Below are positions 1 to 10,385 of a DNA stretch of 63,762 nucleotides, one piece after another. Each line of letters starts with the position of its first letter. Positions within the stretch are counted from its first letter, which is position 1. Location: positions 1 to 63,762 of the forward strand of contig CAJQOP010000004.1 in assembly GCA_905479945.1 (NCBI GenBank), written 5' to 3'. The stretch is from an uncultured Glaciecola sp. (lineage in GTDB: Bacteria; Pseudomonadota; Gammaproteobacteria; Enterobacterales; Alteromonadaceae). The notes below the pieces were generated by a model that searched no databases, was not told the origin of the DNA, and worked only from the letters and a program-made list of their open reading frames with translations. The translations under genes and the position numbers were made by a program.

Positions 1-57
1 TACGCAAATTTGAAAAACATTTTTAGCTAAATCTATACCAATAACTTTTATATCCAT
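1..57 (-). CDS. IS110-family transposase, N-terminal part only (runs off left edge)
   Basis: Reading leftward from an ATG complementary to 55-57, 19 codons remain before the edge and give MDIKVIGIDLAKNVFQICV. The GIDLAK...F start, with the first acidic residue of the RuvC-like DEDD site, is the classic beginning of IS110-family transposases, which recombine DNA under guidance of a bridge RNA encoded in a non-coding end. The element appears to have inserted beside the integrase stump at 134-388, leaving about 75 bp of non-coding IS end. Nothing more of the protein is visible, so its integrity is unknown. Confidence 0.8.
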   Translation of the reverse strand, partial: MDIKVIGIDLAKNVFQICV

Positions 58-84
58 GATGAGCATCCTATTTTGATTAGTCAC

Positions 85-109
85 ATTAAGTGTAGTACAA
101 CAACTTAAT
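85..109. repeat. Perfect 7+7 bp inverted repeat in the non-coding end of the IS110-type element
   Basis: ATTAAGT at 85-91 is repeated in inverted form as ACTTAAT at 103-109, with an 11 bp spacer. It lies between the transposase start and the integrase fragment. It could be a subterminal IS repeat, part of a bridge-RNA stem, or chance in A+T-rich DNA. Confidence 0.35.
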
Positions 110-133
110 TATGGTGCTAAGGTGTCCATCACA

Positions 134-388
134 TCACTTCAAATTGACCAACTCAGACACGCGCAATGCGTGATGGTAAGCAATTGTGATGATGGTGCTA
201 TCACGATGACCGTGACGACCAATAGACTTGGCAGCTTTGCTGATACGTTCAATCTCTGATGATGTTAGGTATTCACGTTCACGAACATCTTTATATTTGC
301 GGGTATTGGTAACTTTCGAGTTTTCGGTGTTTGGGGTAGGTGTTCTGTAATCTTCTAAGTTACTGATATTACTCATCTGGCTCTCCAT
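134..388 (-). pseudogene. Tyrosine recombinase (FimB/XerC-like integrase), N-terminal stump
   Basis: The 84-residue product contains SSEIERISKAAKSIGRHGHR and ends HALRVSELVNLK followed by a stop. That is the start of a tyrosine recombinase catalytic domain up to the box I arginine (ALRVSEL). Full enzymes of this type are about 200 residues or more and need the later H-R-H and Tyr residues, all absent here. The homology stops abruptly at about position 137, next to the non-coding end of the IS110-type element, so truncation by that insertion is the simplest reading. It is presumably inactive. Confidence 0.8.
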
Positions 389-391
389 AAC

Positions 392-411
392 TTTCGAGAT
401 TATAGTCGAAA
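392..411. promoter_or_regulatory. Inverted repeat upstream of the integrase stump (possible operator)
   Basis: TTTCGA at 392-397 and TCGAAA at 406-411 are perfect inverted arms around an 8 bp A+T-rich spacer, immediately upstream of the start codon at 388. The position fits an operator or promoter-overlapping site of the former integrase gene. This is inference from symmetry only. Confidence 0.2.
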
Positions 412-517
412 ACGGGAAAGAGTTGGAGGGCGTGTGCCTATCCGCGCCGCCATAATAACTTGGAGTGTAAAAATTTGAATGCTGGTGCTACATAGGACTT
501 GTTATAGATGCACCAAG

Positions 518-1075
518 CTAATGCCTTGAAAATAATAGTCTTGATAAAACTGTAGAGGTTTTTTCGTCTATTTTCTCATGCCATTCAACTGAAAGGCTGT
601 CGCTTGATAAAACAGTCAAAATTGCGTAAGAACCAGTCTCAAGCACCTCTGTTTTGAATACGCATTGACCATTAAAATGCGCCTCCTTAAAAGAGGCAAC
701 AAAATCTGAGTTGAATCCTCTTGCAGGCTGAAAAAGGTATAAATCTATTTCTCGATTGCTAGCGTCATAACCAAAGTAGACATTATACCCTAGACCTATG
801 GGTTCAGGTGTAGTGTTTAGACTTGGTTTTGTCCACAATAAATAATCTGTGGTGTTAAGGTTGATGACCTCATAAGCATATTTGCTTCGTAAATATTCAT
901 TAGTCCCTCGTATTTTTTGCTCTATCTCCACTCGATTGGTCGTCATTAAAGCTTCCGTAAACACAAGAACATTGTTAGGCATTATTGAATCAGGAGTGCA
1001 TTTAGCAGTTGCCTGAGCAATATTTAAATAACAAAGAATGTACACAGCAAACAGGCATTGCATTAACTTATTCAT
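518..1075 (-). CDS. Small secreted protein directly downstream of the RHS gene (possible immunity or accessory protein)
   Basis: The 185-residue product starts with a typical signal peptide: a Lys-containing n-region, a hydrophobic core of about 15 residues and a likely cleavage after AQATA near residue 24. The mature part has two cysteines (KCTPD and QCVFK) that could form a disulfide. I do not recognise a family. The start codon lies 3 bp after the RHS stop, so the two genes are almost certainly cotranscribed. Genes placed like this after polymorphic toxins often encode immunity proteins. A secreted one would fit a toxin acting in the periplasm, but an accessory or surface protein is equally possible. 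Confidence 0.6.
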   Translation of the reverse strand: MNKLMQCLFAVYILCYLNIAQATAKCTPDSIMPNNVLVFTEALMTTNRVEIEQKIRGTNEYLRSKYAYEVINLNTTDYLLWTKPSLNTTPEPIGLGYNVYFGYDASNREIDLYLFQPARGFNSDFVASFKEAHFNGQCVFKTEVLETGSYAILTVLSSDSLSVEWHEKIDEKTSTVLSRLLFSRH

Positions 1076-1078
1076 GAA

Positions 1079-4000
1079 TCACTCCCTTTCCATATTTATT
1101 TCGATAAGAGGTGACGATTTGCCACCTGTGGGTGCAGCGTAAAAATATGACTTACCAAAGCGGCTTGCAACGTAGATATAAGGCACTCCTGTTTGGTTTG
1201 CGTAATGGCTATATGTACTTGCATTGTTCTGAATTGCCTGGTTAGTTGAGAACCGCTCAACCACTATAGCAAGAGTATGGTTTGCAGGCGAAATACGCTG
1301 TATTTCACTACTCCCCCCAAGATTTACTATTTGGTCCAGACCTTGCCCAATAGTCGAGTTAATATCGCCCAATTCATCACCATCACTCCCTTTTCGTATT
1401 GTTACTCCTACTGAGCCATACTCTTTAAACTGTTGGAGTGCTTTATCCGAAAGGCTAATCCCTTCTCTCACCATTTTTTCAAGCTCTTTATCACCCCCGA
1501 GCAGCTCAGAAAGAGGTACTTTCTGCTCTTTTGGCGCAACTGCTGACGGGGTGCCATTCGAGTCTTTGGTAAAAGTTGATTCACTTCCACTGGTACTAGG
1601 CGTTTTACCTTTTTCTGCCGCAACTGATTCTGATTGAACTGCGCCCCCACTAGAAGACATAACACCTATTGAGCGGGTTGATATACCGGCTCTCACAAGA
1701 CTAATTAAAATTTTCCCGAACTTCTGAGAATTGTATTTTCCTTCTTTGTTATACGCATTTATTTGTTTTACAATTTTCTCACTAACGCTATCACCGTTTC
1801 CCCCTTGTTGAGTTGCAGCCTGATAACCTGTGGGATCTGTATAGCTTAAAGGATTATTAAACACATAAGAATACCGATTCAAGCTTTGCCCATTTTGAGG
1901 CGCCTGAACTATCGGGTCGGCTTGTGCAAACCTAGCTGTCTCTGGATCGTAAATCCGCCCATTCATATGGATAATATTTGCATGGTCAACATGTTCATGA
2001 CCTGTAAATCCGCGCTCAGTGACTTTCGATATTAATTTTAACGACGGTGCAGCAAACACATTTTGTATTGGGCTCCATGTCGCACCATCACGCCTTTTTC
2101 CAAAAGCATCAAAACTCAGCTTGTGCTTTAACCTTCCGGTGCTGTCTGATATGAAGTTGATTGAGCCTAGGTGGTCTTTATGCAAATAATCAATTGAATG
2201 AGCATTGTTTGACCGAACCGTAGAAATAACATTTTTCCCTACATACCGCTTATATTCCTTCAGACCTGTGGCATGCGAAACAAGTTCAACATTTCCTAAA
2301 TAATACGTAACGGTATCTTTATCTGTTAATCTGTCAATTCGCTTGAAACGCTTATGACCAGCATCGTACATAAACAACGTGCTACCATTTTCTGACTTTA
2401 TTTCCGCTGGTTTGTCGTAACCTGTGTAATTCACGGTTCTGGCTAGCCTTCCATTTTTGAAACTTTTGGTCTGATTTCCCTTGTTGTCGTAGCAGTAACT
2501 TAAGCCAGACCCGATGCTCGTGAGAGCATGATTACCAGGTGCTATTGAGCAGCCCGCTTTTTGTTGTCCATAGCCATATATCGCACCAGATCCTATGTCT
2601 GATTTTGTTCTAATATTGCCGTTCGCGAAATAACTCATGGCTAAAGTCGTGTAGCCATTGAGCGTGACCTTGTCTAGGCGGTTGATATCATCATAATCAA
2701 ACAATTCGATAAGAGGTGAGCCATTAGCGCTTCCATTTAAATCAACTCGTGCACGTAAATTGCCTAGACCATCATGCTCGAAGACTTGGTTCTGAATGGC
2801 TATGCCACCTTTGGAAACCTGCCTTTTGCTAACACGGCCAGTGTATTTATCAAAAATAGCGAGTCCTTTATTGCCATTTCCGAGAGTCCAATAAATGGGA
2901 TTTCCTCTGGCATCAGTTTGGGTGACAATAGAATAGACAATTGACGAGTTGCTGGCCTCACTCACTTTGACTTGATAGCCGTTTTGATACCCATATTGAG
3001 CACCACGCCCCCCTCCTGAAACATCAAACTCTTTGTAAACGCGTCCTAAATTGTCGTACTCAACCTCCGTTACCCACGTCTGCCTATCGATTGTGAAAAC
3101 GGTTGTACTGGGGCGCCCGAAATTATCATACGAATAGACTTTCTGAATTCCTTCAGAGGAAAGTTCCGTTTTTAAGAATGCACCTTCAAATAGATAATCG
3201 CCCGTGATGTTTGTAGCACCACTGATTGTCTGTTGGCGCGTTTTACGTCCTACTGCATCAAAAAAGCTGCGTTGTATATCATTAGCAGGTGAAACCCGCT
3301 CCACCATCTCGTCAAGCGCATTATATGTGTACCGCACGAAGCCCTTACTGGGGTCATCCAGACTTTGCTTTCGTCCATAGTCATCAAATACGACCACAAT
3401 CTGACCGCCGTCCATATTGATTGCTTTGGTTAGGGAACCCAAAGCACCATATTCATACTGGGTACTATTATTCGCTGCATCAGTAGTCTCAATCATCCAA
3501 CCTAACCCATTCATGGTTTTAGATGTGGTTAAATCGATATTGGTTGAACTGTATTGGCCATAGAATGCTTGTGATACATTGGTTGTTTCAGTTAAGCTCG
3601 ACCAACTCATGGACTTAATGGTATTATCCGATGACGTCTCCTGCCACTTTCGACCCAGATTGTCATAACTAAACAAAGCTGCTTCATGTATGCCATTTTC
3701 AAACCGCGGAATGCTGATTTCTATTTTTTCACCCCGAGCATTAAAAATATGCTGTACTTCGTTCCAACGCCCATCAAATAATTGTGTTTTATCGAGAAGT
3801 ATACGCCCTGCAAAGTCATAATATGTTTTCTTATCTGGTGCGCTAGATGATATAAACTCTTGATAGAATCGACTGCCGAATTTACACGTCGAATCACAAT
3901 GGTATTTAACCGTCGATTGATACTCTCCGGTTTGCATGCCGACAAAATAAGGCACAGCAAAGTCGTCATAATAGGTTTTTAATTTTCGCCCAGTTGCGTC

Positions 4001-7000
4001 CGTTTTTAGCTTCGGCAAGCCTAAATCGTTATACTCTCCAAAGCGAACTGTTTCAAACAGCCCATTAGATGTGCTAAGGAGATAACGTCCACTGCTATCG
4101 AAGCTGCTTATCACCCTTCTAAATACCTTTAATTTATCTGTCGTAGTATCTGTCGGAACACTTCGCGTTGCGCAGTTTGCTGCGTAGTGAGAACTGCATA
4201 CTGTCTTAGACTTAAGATTGCCTTTTGCATCATAGAGCACCGCTGTTACTAAATACTGTGATTGGTCTGCACTAGCGCTGCTGGTGGGGACATTACCTTT
4301 AGCTGTTTGCTTAACTCTTCCTTTCGCATTGTGAGATATTCGCTCAATCATGCTCTTTGAATCAACAAGGCTACTTCCGCTAAAATATTGCCTCATCGTC
4401 GTCTTTTTTGAAGGTCTTGCTATAAACCAATCTACAGTGTCTTCATTGTCATAAAAAAATGATGACGTGGTTGTCAGTACCTTGCTACTTGTCTTATCCC
4501 ATGCCGTCGCAATCGTTTCACTAGTGACAACATAATTCCCACCCAAAGTGAGAATATGATTATCATTTTCCGTTTCTGAAACGAGCACCTTAGTTGTCAA
4601 TTGTCCATTCTGACCTGAAAATGCATACGTTTTAGTGTGCATCCTTTTGGGCGCGACATAATGGACTCTGGCCCCTAAAAGATTGACGTTGTGCCACTCC
4701 AAGGTTGCTGTTTCAGACAATGTCTGATATCCGCCTTGCGCATAAACTTGGTTGATCTGTTTTTTAACTTGCCCGGTAAATGGGTAATCACTGCGATATT
4801 CGACAATGTCCCTCGTGGCTTGTGTCGTGTTTGTTTCGACAATCTTACTAAAACCCAGCGAACCTCGCCCTCCATATTGGGTGCGCAAACCCTCGTACTG
4901 ATAATTTATAGTGTCAAATAAATCATATCCCGTAGCGGATTTCGCGGTGTTAGAGGTAACCGAGCGGACCACGTGATAGCTAGGTCTTTCATTAATGATT
5001 GGCGAGCCACGTCCAACGGTAATACCTGAGACACCTCCGATTGGAGTGTACAGCGTGTCATCACTTAACTGACCGTATTCAATCTCGGTCTGAGCCCCTA
5101 GGCCGTTATTTACAGATATTAACGCATCGATTTTTTTATTCTGTGTATTCGCATCATGCCTAATATGTATACGTTGATTACTTTTATCAAAAAATACCAA
5201 CGCGGGGAAACCGTCACCGTCCAAGTCAACTAAAGTTGCACGCGCTTTAAATTTCATGGCCCAATTGAACGAGGTCAGGTGGCGTTCAATTATGCTATTG
5301 GCCCCCCTGTCGGATAGAACAACCTTTACAGTATTTGAGAATCTACTGATTTTTATTAAATCACCCTTACCATCGCCATTTATGTCTTGTATGGTGTACG
5401 AATCATGGCCCGTCTCTGGAATGTTATGACTACCAAAGCAAGAAGGATCGACACCTCGGCCTGTTCCGCAACCTTGCTGGGTGTAATCTTGATAACCATC
5501 ACCATTAATGTCGCCTGATGTCTGGTTGTGCTCAATAATGGGCGCAGGCATGCCGCTTGCACCTTCGCTAAAGTTCATTCCGACTGATGTGTTTTTCTTG
5601 AGGACATAAGCAACTCCAAAGTCGCTAGCACCATCGATTTCAACGCACGATGCATTTACTTGCATGATTCGATCTATTAGGCCATCACCGTTGTAATCGG
5701 TCGATGAATGGTTGGATACATCAAACTCTAAATAGGCATAGAGATCGTTACACTTGTTTCCACTATCTTCAAACAAATAGTCGTAATTCCCACCATTGCC
5801 TTGTCCCGAATTAGCTAATTCAAGTAGGCCATCACCATCGACATCTGCATAAAGGTCCCGGACTCCGTTGAAGCCCTTAAACGCGTTAGTAATAATAATT
5901 TCATCAAGACCATCCCCATTGGTTTCGCCTACAGCTAGCCCCGCGCCGTAAAAAGTGAAAGAAAGATTGTCGCCAATCTCCTCTCTTACGCGATGCATGG
6001 TACCTGTTTTATACTGACCGTCCTTCAGGTAACCGTTAGGTGAGACCGAAAACGCTTGAGCTTTGTATGTGCTTCCGCTACCGTTTAATGCAACAATTTC
6101 ATTGATACCGTCACCGTTTGTATCACCAAAAGCAATAGCTTTTGAGGAGCAGTATGTGCTGTTTTCAAATGTTGCGTCGCAATTTAAGCTTGACCAGTTA
6201 CTGGTATTGCTGATACCAAGCGATTGAAGTGAAACGACTATCTCTTTATTTTCGTCCTCAAATCCGATATCTATATCATCTTCGTACTCAAAGGTTGTTG
6301 GTTGCAAACAATTAGCGTATTGCGATCCTGCACAGCGTTTTATTTCTGCCACTAACGACCGACCACTAATTCGACTTTCGCTATGAGTCAGGTGGTAACT
6401 ATTAATGGCCACATTGCGATGATTTTTGACGATAATGTTCGTGAGTATTTTATCGTCGATTATTTTATTACCCGCAAAATAGGTTTCCGAGCTATCGTCA
6501 CGATTTTTATAGTTAAATTGGATAACATTTTGACTATAGGTGATTTTATCTAAACGCTTTTTATAAATATTATCGCCTAAATATTGATAGGCAGTGAAAT
6601 TACCGTAAGTGTCAGTGCGGCGACTCTGCAACCATTCGTATGTAACCCCAGAGCTAGAATCGCTTTTCGCAGAATTATTCCCATCACCAAACAAACTGAT
6701 TTCACCACTGCCATTATGTAATTCAAAATAGCCATTAGTCACGGTTCCACGAAATATCACCTTTACGCCAGGTGATTGTTTGGGTCTATATTCAGCGCCA
6801 TTTGTAAAGTGTCTGCTAGCAACAACGGGAATTAATCGCTCACCGTTATAACAAAGTTGGTCAGTAATGGTAAAGTTTACCTCTTGGTACATCCCATCTT
6901 CTTCATAAAACTTTCTGCAACGAGAAATAGAAGAAAAAGCATTCAATGACCATCCAACGCCCGCGATGCCATTTTGTCCGCTGCTAGATTGATTTAACGA

Positions 7001-7642
7001 CACTCTGGGTGTCAAACCACCAATCCCTTTTGGCACCTCAATATCAGTCGACCAACTCGCTATACCACTGTTGACATTGAAATTGCCGTTAATAGCGCCG
7101 ACAGACACAGAGCTAGCGGAAAGAGAAGGTGGTGAGGGAAAGCCGCTGGAGTCTGTTGGTGGTATGTCATTTGCTGGCGATGCGGTTTCGGTGATTTGAA
7201 CCGCATTGGAAACGGGCGAAAATTGAGAGCAACCATATATATTGCACGCTTGAACCTTATAAATAAATGATCCTGCCTCTAAGCCTGAATAAGCAACGCT
7301 GGGCTGGCTTGCACCAGCCGATTCACTTGAAACATAGCCAAATGTGCCGCTATTTATTGACGCGTGAACACTGTAACTGGCAGCGCTACTAGAGTTTGTC
7401 CATTGCAGTGTAATAATATTGTTATTTGATACAGTTGCTGATGGTTGAGAGGGAATGCTTGGTATGCCTAGTTCAGGTAAGGGCTCATCTGGCCAAATTG
7501 GTAAGGGCTCATCTGGTCCAACTATAAACTGATTGTTCATTGCTTGTGCGTAATCAATACTAGTAAAACTAACTAAAGCTGAGAGGGATACAGCGACTAA
7601 AAACGCGTGTAGTTTCACGATAAATCTAGCAAATCCAGACAT
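1079..7642 (-). CDS. Giant secreted SpvB/FG-GAP/RHS-repeat protein (candidate polymorphic toxin)
   Basis: The product is about 2,187 residues. Order of parts: signal peptide (cleavage near AQA-MNN, residue ~35); a DEPLP repeat; a fibronectin III-like domain (~60-150); an SpvB-like start (~185-260, with GIASWSTDIEVPKGIGG and AGVGWSL); at least seven FG-GAP/VCBS-type loops (DTNGDGINE, DVDGDGLLE, DINGDGYQD, DLDGDGFPA and others), likely Ca-binding; many YD/RHS repeats (YDNLGR type); and the RHS core hallmark IHMNGRIYDPETARFAQADP...NPLSYTDPTGY. A tip of about 247 residues with no recognised domain follows (1079-1822). The ATG at 7642 is chosen because AAGGA precedes it at good spacing; a TTG two codons upstream is less likely. 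It forms an operon with the secreted protein at 518-1075. Confidence 0.9.
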   Translation of the reverse strand: MSGFARFIVKLHAFLVAVSLSALVSFTSIDYAQAMNNQFIVGPDEPLPIWPDEPLPELGIPSIPSQPSATVSNNNIITLQWTNSSSAASYSVHASINSGTFGYVSSESAGASQPSVAYSGLEAGSFIYKVQACNIYGCSQFSPVSNAVQITETASPANDIPPTDSSGFPSPPSLSASSVSVGAINGNFNVNSGIASWSTDIEVPKGIGGLTPRVSLNQSSSGQNGIAGVGWSLNAFSSISRCRKFYEEDGMYQEVNFTITDQLCYNGERLIPVVASRHFTNGAEYRPKQSPGVKVIFRGTVTNGYFELHNGSGEISLFGDGNNSAKSDSSSGVTYEWLQSRRTDTYGNFTAYQYLGDNIYKKRLDKITYSQNVIQFNYKNRDDSSETYFAGNKIIDDKILTNIIVKNHRNVAINSYHLTHSESRISGRSLVAEIKRCAGSQYANCLQPTTFEYEDDIDIGFEDENKEIVVSLQSLGISNTSNWSSLNCDATFENSTYCSSKAIAFGDTNGDGINEIVALNGSGSTYKAQAFSVSPNGYLKDGQYKTGTMHRVREEIGDNLSFTFYGAGLAVGETNGDGLDEIIITNAFKGFNGVRDLYADVDGDGLLELANSGQGNGGNYDYLFEDSGNKCNDLYAYLEFDVSNHSSTDYNGDGLIDRIMQVNASCVEIDGASDFGVAYVLKKNTSVGMNFSEGASGMPAPIIEHNQTSGDINGDGYQDYTQQGCGTGRGVDPSCFGSHNIPETGHDSYTIQDINGDGKGDLIKISRFSNTVKVVLSDRGANSIIERHLTSFNWAMKFKARATLVDLDGDGFPALVFFDKSNQRIHIRHDANTQNKKIDALISVNNGLGAQTEIEYGQLSDDTLYTPIGGVSGITVGRGSPIINERPSYHVVRSVTSNTAKSATGYDLFDTINYQYEGLRTQYGGRGSLGFSKIVETNTTQATRDIVEYRSDYPFTGQVKKQINQVYAQGGYQTLSETATLEWHNVNLLGARVHYVAPKRMHTKTYAFSGQNGQLTTKVLVSETENDNHILTLGGNYVVTSETIATAWDKTSSKVLTTTSSFFYDNEDTVDWFIARPSKKTTMRQYFSGSSLVDSKSMIERISHNAKGRVKQTAKGNVPTSSASADQSQYLVTAVLYDAKGNLKSKTVCSSHYAANCATRSVPTDTTTDKLKVFRRVISSFDSSGRYLLSTSNGLFETVRFGEYNDLGLPKLKTDATGRKLKTYYDDFAVPYFVGMQTGEYQSTVKYHCDSTCKFGSRFYQEFISSSAPDKKTYYDFAGRILLDKTQLFDGRWNEVQHIFNARGEKIEISIPRFENGIHEAALFSYDNLGRKWQETSSDNTIKSMSWSSLTETTNVSQAFYGQYSSTNIDLTTSKTMNGLGWMIETTDAANNSTQYEYGALGSLTKAINMDGGQIVVVFDDYGRKQSLDDPSKGFVRYTYNALDEMVERVSPANDIQRSFFDAVGRKTRQQTISGATNITGDYLFEGAFLKTELSSEGIQKVYSYDNFGRPSTTVFTIDRQTWVTEVEYDNLGRVYKEFDVSGGGRGAQYGYQNGYQVKVSEASNSSIVYSIVTQTDARGNPIYWTLGNGNKGLAIFDKYTGRVSKRQVSKGGIAIQNQVFEHDGLGNLRARVDLNGSANGSPLIELFDYDDINRLDKVTLNGYTTLAMSYFANGNIRTKSDIGSGAIYGYGQQKAGCSIAPGNHALTSIGSGLSYCYDNKGNQTKSFKNGRLARTVNYTGYDKPAEIKSENGSTLFMYDAGHKRFKRIDRLTDKDTVTYYLGNVELVSHATGLKEYKRYVGKNVISTVRSNNAHSIDYLHKDHLGSINFISDSTGRLKHKLSFDAFGKRRDGATWSPIQNVFAAPSLKLISKVTERGFTGHEHVDHANIIHMNGRIYDPETARFAQADPIVQAPQNGQSLNRYSYVFNNPLSYTDPTGYQAATQQGGNGDSVSEKIVKQINAYNKEGKYNSQKFGKILISLVRAGISTRSIGVMSSSGGAVQSESVAAEKGKTPSTSGSESTFTKDSNGTPSAVAPKEQKVPLSELLGGDKELEKMVREGISLSDKALQQFKEYGSVGVTIRKGSDGDELGDINSTIGQGLDQIVNLGGSSEIQRISPANHTLAIVVERFSTNQAIQNNASTYSHYANQTGVPYIYVASRFGKSYFYAAPTGGKSSPLIEINMERE

Positions 7643-7741
7643 AATCAAATTCCTTTTGTTGTCTTACTAGCTCTGAAAGCGCAATGTTGTGCTGCTCACG
7701 AAACAAGAACCTTCCGTAGATAGTGGATGCAAGTTACTGTA

Positions 7742-7770
7742 ATTATAAATTTTAATCAAGTATTGGTTAA
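7742..7770 (-). promoter_or_regulatory. Candidate sigma-70 promoter for the RHS gene
   Basis: On the minus strand TTAACC (7765-7770) and TATAAT (7742-7747) are separated by exactly 17 bp. Transcription would start near 7735, giving a leader of about 90 nt before the RHS ATG. The -10 is consensus and the -35 moderate. Sequence inspection only. Confidence 0.4.
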
Positions 7771-8551
<781 letters not shown>

Positions 8552-8616
8552 CTTCAATGCCCTTGCGTTTGATGTTCCCTGAAAAAAACTGTCGCTGGCA
8601 TCACTTCGCTTGGCCC

Positions 8617-8757
8617 TTACGGAGATGGCTTAGACAAATTGCGGAAGTAACTTCGCACGGTATTGCGCAAAATCACCAATTGTCGACTGATACTTCGAAT
8701 ACTATTACCTTGACGATGTAGCACGTGTATGTTCACTAATGACTCCTGATCTAACAT
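8617..8757 (-). pseudogene. IS21-family IstA N-terminal stump
   Basis: An ATG at 8757 opens a 46-codon frame beginning MLDQESLVNIHVLHRQG and continuing with SIRSISRQL...RNTVRSYFR, the helix-turn-helix start of IS21 IstA transposases (about 340-500 residues when complete). It ends at a TAA (8617-8619). The following sequence towards the IS3 remnant shows only ambiguous, frameshifted similarity. No istB is present. It is a relic lying between two IS3-type remnants. Confidence 0.6.
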
Positions 8758-9021
8758 TGTAATTACGCCGTCTATATATCAATATAATTAACGACCATTG
8801 TGCCTCAGGTGGGTCAGTTTTACATTGCCGGTGACAGCAGAGTTTGTGTTTACAAAAAACATTTGAATTTTGAACTACTGCCATTAAGTAAAGTCACATC
8901 ATATCACTTACCGTCAGATGCTCATTTTGAATGAGAGGGCAAATTTTTGTCGCACAAGATTTTCTAGTTCCGAAAGCCTTAAGTGAGCAATGTCGTATTT
9001 TATTCTCATAAACTTAATATT

Positions 9022-10005
9022 CTAAGGTTCCTCTCTGTACTGTTCAGACCTTGGGTTATAGTGATAAGCATGAAATACGTTGGCGGATTCATTATGAATT
9101 ATTAGGTACCTCTCTCCCAGGTCAGCATCGTAAGACCAGCCAAAATCCCAAAAACCTCCAACCTCTTCTCCCCAGTTTGTTGCCTGCTCTTCTGCCCATT
9201 CTTCATACTCTTCATCCCTTCCTTCGTCAATACACTCCGAATCATAAGGAGAACAACCATATGGTAAGTCGGTTCTAGGTGGTCCATCTTCGTTTGGATC
9301 ATCGATTGGCTCGTCGTCCCCCCCCCATATTAAAGAGTTTGATGTCATCCTTTCAAATGGTTTGTTATTAAAAGAAACAAAGGTTGATTCCGATGATTGT
9401 TTGTGTGTGTATTCCTTACCAAACAATACATAGTCAACTAAATCAATAATGGTTTTTTTTGCCTCCATGTTATCGAAAACTACTTCCTGATAAATCAAAA
9501 AGACGTCATCGTTGAACTTCTTTTCAGGAAATAGATAAAAAGTATCCCCAACATTTCCTCCTGTTTTCGTAGATCGTACAAATGCTATACTTATCTTTTC
9601 TTGATTTACCGAAATAGTATTCGTAACGTAGAACTCTCGGGTCGCTTTTTGTAGAAACAAATCCATAAAGGCTACTTTTGTACTATCGTTTCTCAAGCCC
9701 ATAATTGCTTTGTTGTACCTTTGCTTAAGAGAGAACAGCTTGTCTCTATCGATTAAATCTTTCTTTGTTACCGTCCGGTTCTTTTTAACAGAGTTGATAC
9801 AATATCTTTCACTGCTTAAAACCGCTACTATTGGTTTTGTTATACCGATTGACTTTTCTAATGAAGTTACGTCGATCAGGTTATTAGATTTGCAATCTTC
9901 GACTCCCTTTACGTTTTTGCTTACGTCTGACATCTCTGACGCACTGGTCGAAAATGCAACCAATATCGCCGAGCTCATTATTATGTTTTTAATAAATGTT
10001 TTCAT
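9022..10005 (-). CDS. Orphan secreted protein with acidic, Trp/Glu-rich C-terminal tail
   Basis: The 327-residue product has an N-terminal signal peptide (MKTFIKNIIMSSAILVAFS, likely cleaved near TSA-SEM at residue ~23). A central region (~30-215) has mixed alpha/beta character and Cys at about 38 and 68. The tail contains DDEPIDDPNEDGPP, a close CysX6Cys pair (GCSPYDSECID) and a Glu/Trp-rich stretch (EEYEEWAEEQATNWGEE). I recognise no family. The gene lies alone between IS remnants, which suggests cargo or a stranded acquired gene. It may bind Ca or act as an extracellular factor, but no function can be assigned. Confidence 0.65.
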   Translation of the reverse strand: MKTFIKNIIMSSAILVAFSTSASEMSDVSKNVKGVEDCKSNNLIDVTSLEKSIGITKPIVAVLSSERYCINSVKKNRTVTKKDLIDRDKLFSLKQRYNKAIMGLRNDSTKVAFMDLFLQKATREFYVTNTISVNQEKISIAFVRSTKTGGNVGDTFYLFPEKKFNDDVFLIYQEVVFDNMEAKKTIIDLVDYVLFGKEYTHKQSSESTFVSFNNKPFERMTSNSLIWGGDDEPIDDPNEDGPPRTDLPYGCSPYDSECIDEGRDEEYEEWAEEQATNWGEEVGGFWDFGWSYDADLGERYLIIHNESANVFHAYHYNPRSEQYREEP

Positions 10006-10222
10006 ATTGACCTTTTTAATCCTTTACAGTTTAGTTCATGATAGTCTGAACCTCTCGCACTTATGTGCAGTTTTAAATTTCTTTTAAAAGACAAATTGTC
10101 TAACTAAAAGAATGTTGACAGAGTGTAAATATCAATCAACGTCTTTAAGTTACACAACAAGCCGGTGTCGTGCAATATGTAAATTTTTAGTCTCGTAAAA
10201 ACGTTAACCAGAGGTAACTGAC

Positions 10223-10385
10223 GTGGTCAACATTTTTCGGACACTCCAGTTAAGCAGCTTTTTCTAATGTTGCCATTTCCTGTTCATATTGATTTGGGCT
10301 TTTATACCCAAGATATGAGAGCAGTCTGTGGCTGTTATAAAACATCGAGATATAATTCAAGATGTTCTGTTGCGCTTCTTGCGCT
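10223..10385 (-). pseudogene. Second IS3-family transposase C-terminal remnant with IS end
   Basis: Reading leftward from about 10376 the frame gives QQNILNYISMFYNSHRLLSY and then LGYKSPNQYEQEMATLEKAA, the invariant C-terminus of IS3-type OrfB (residues after the catalytic Glu). The stop is at 10250-10252. GTGGTCAACATTTTTCGGACACT at 10223-10245 looks like the terminal repeat of the same element. It is fused directly into the IS66 tnpC remnant at about 10385. Only some 42 codons survive. Confidence 0.7.
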
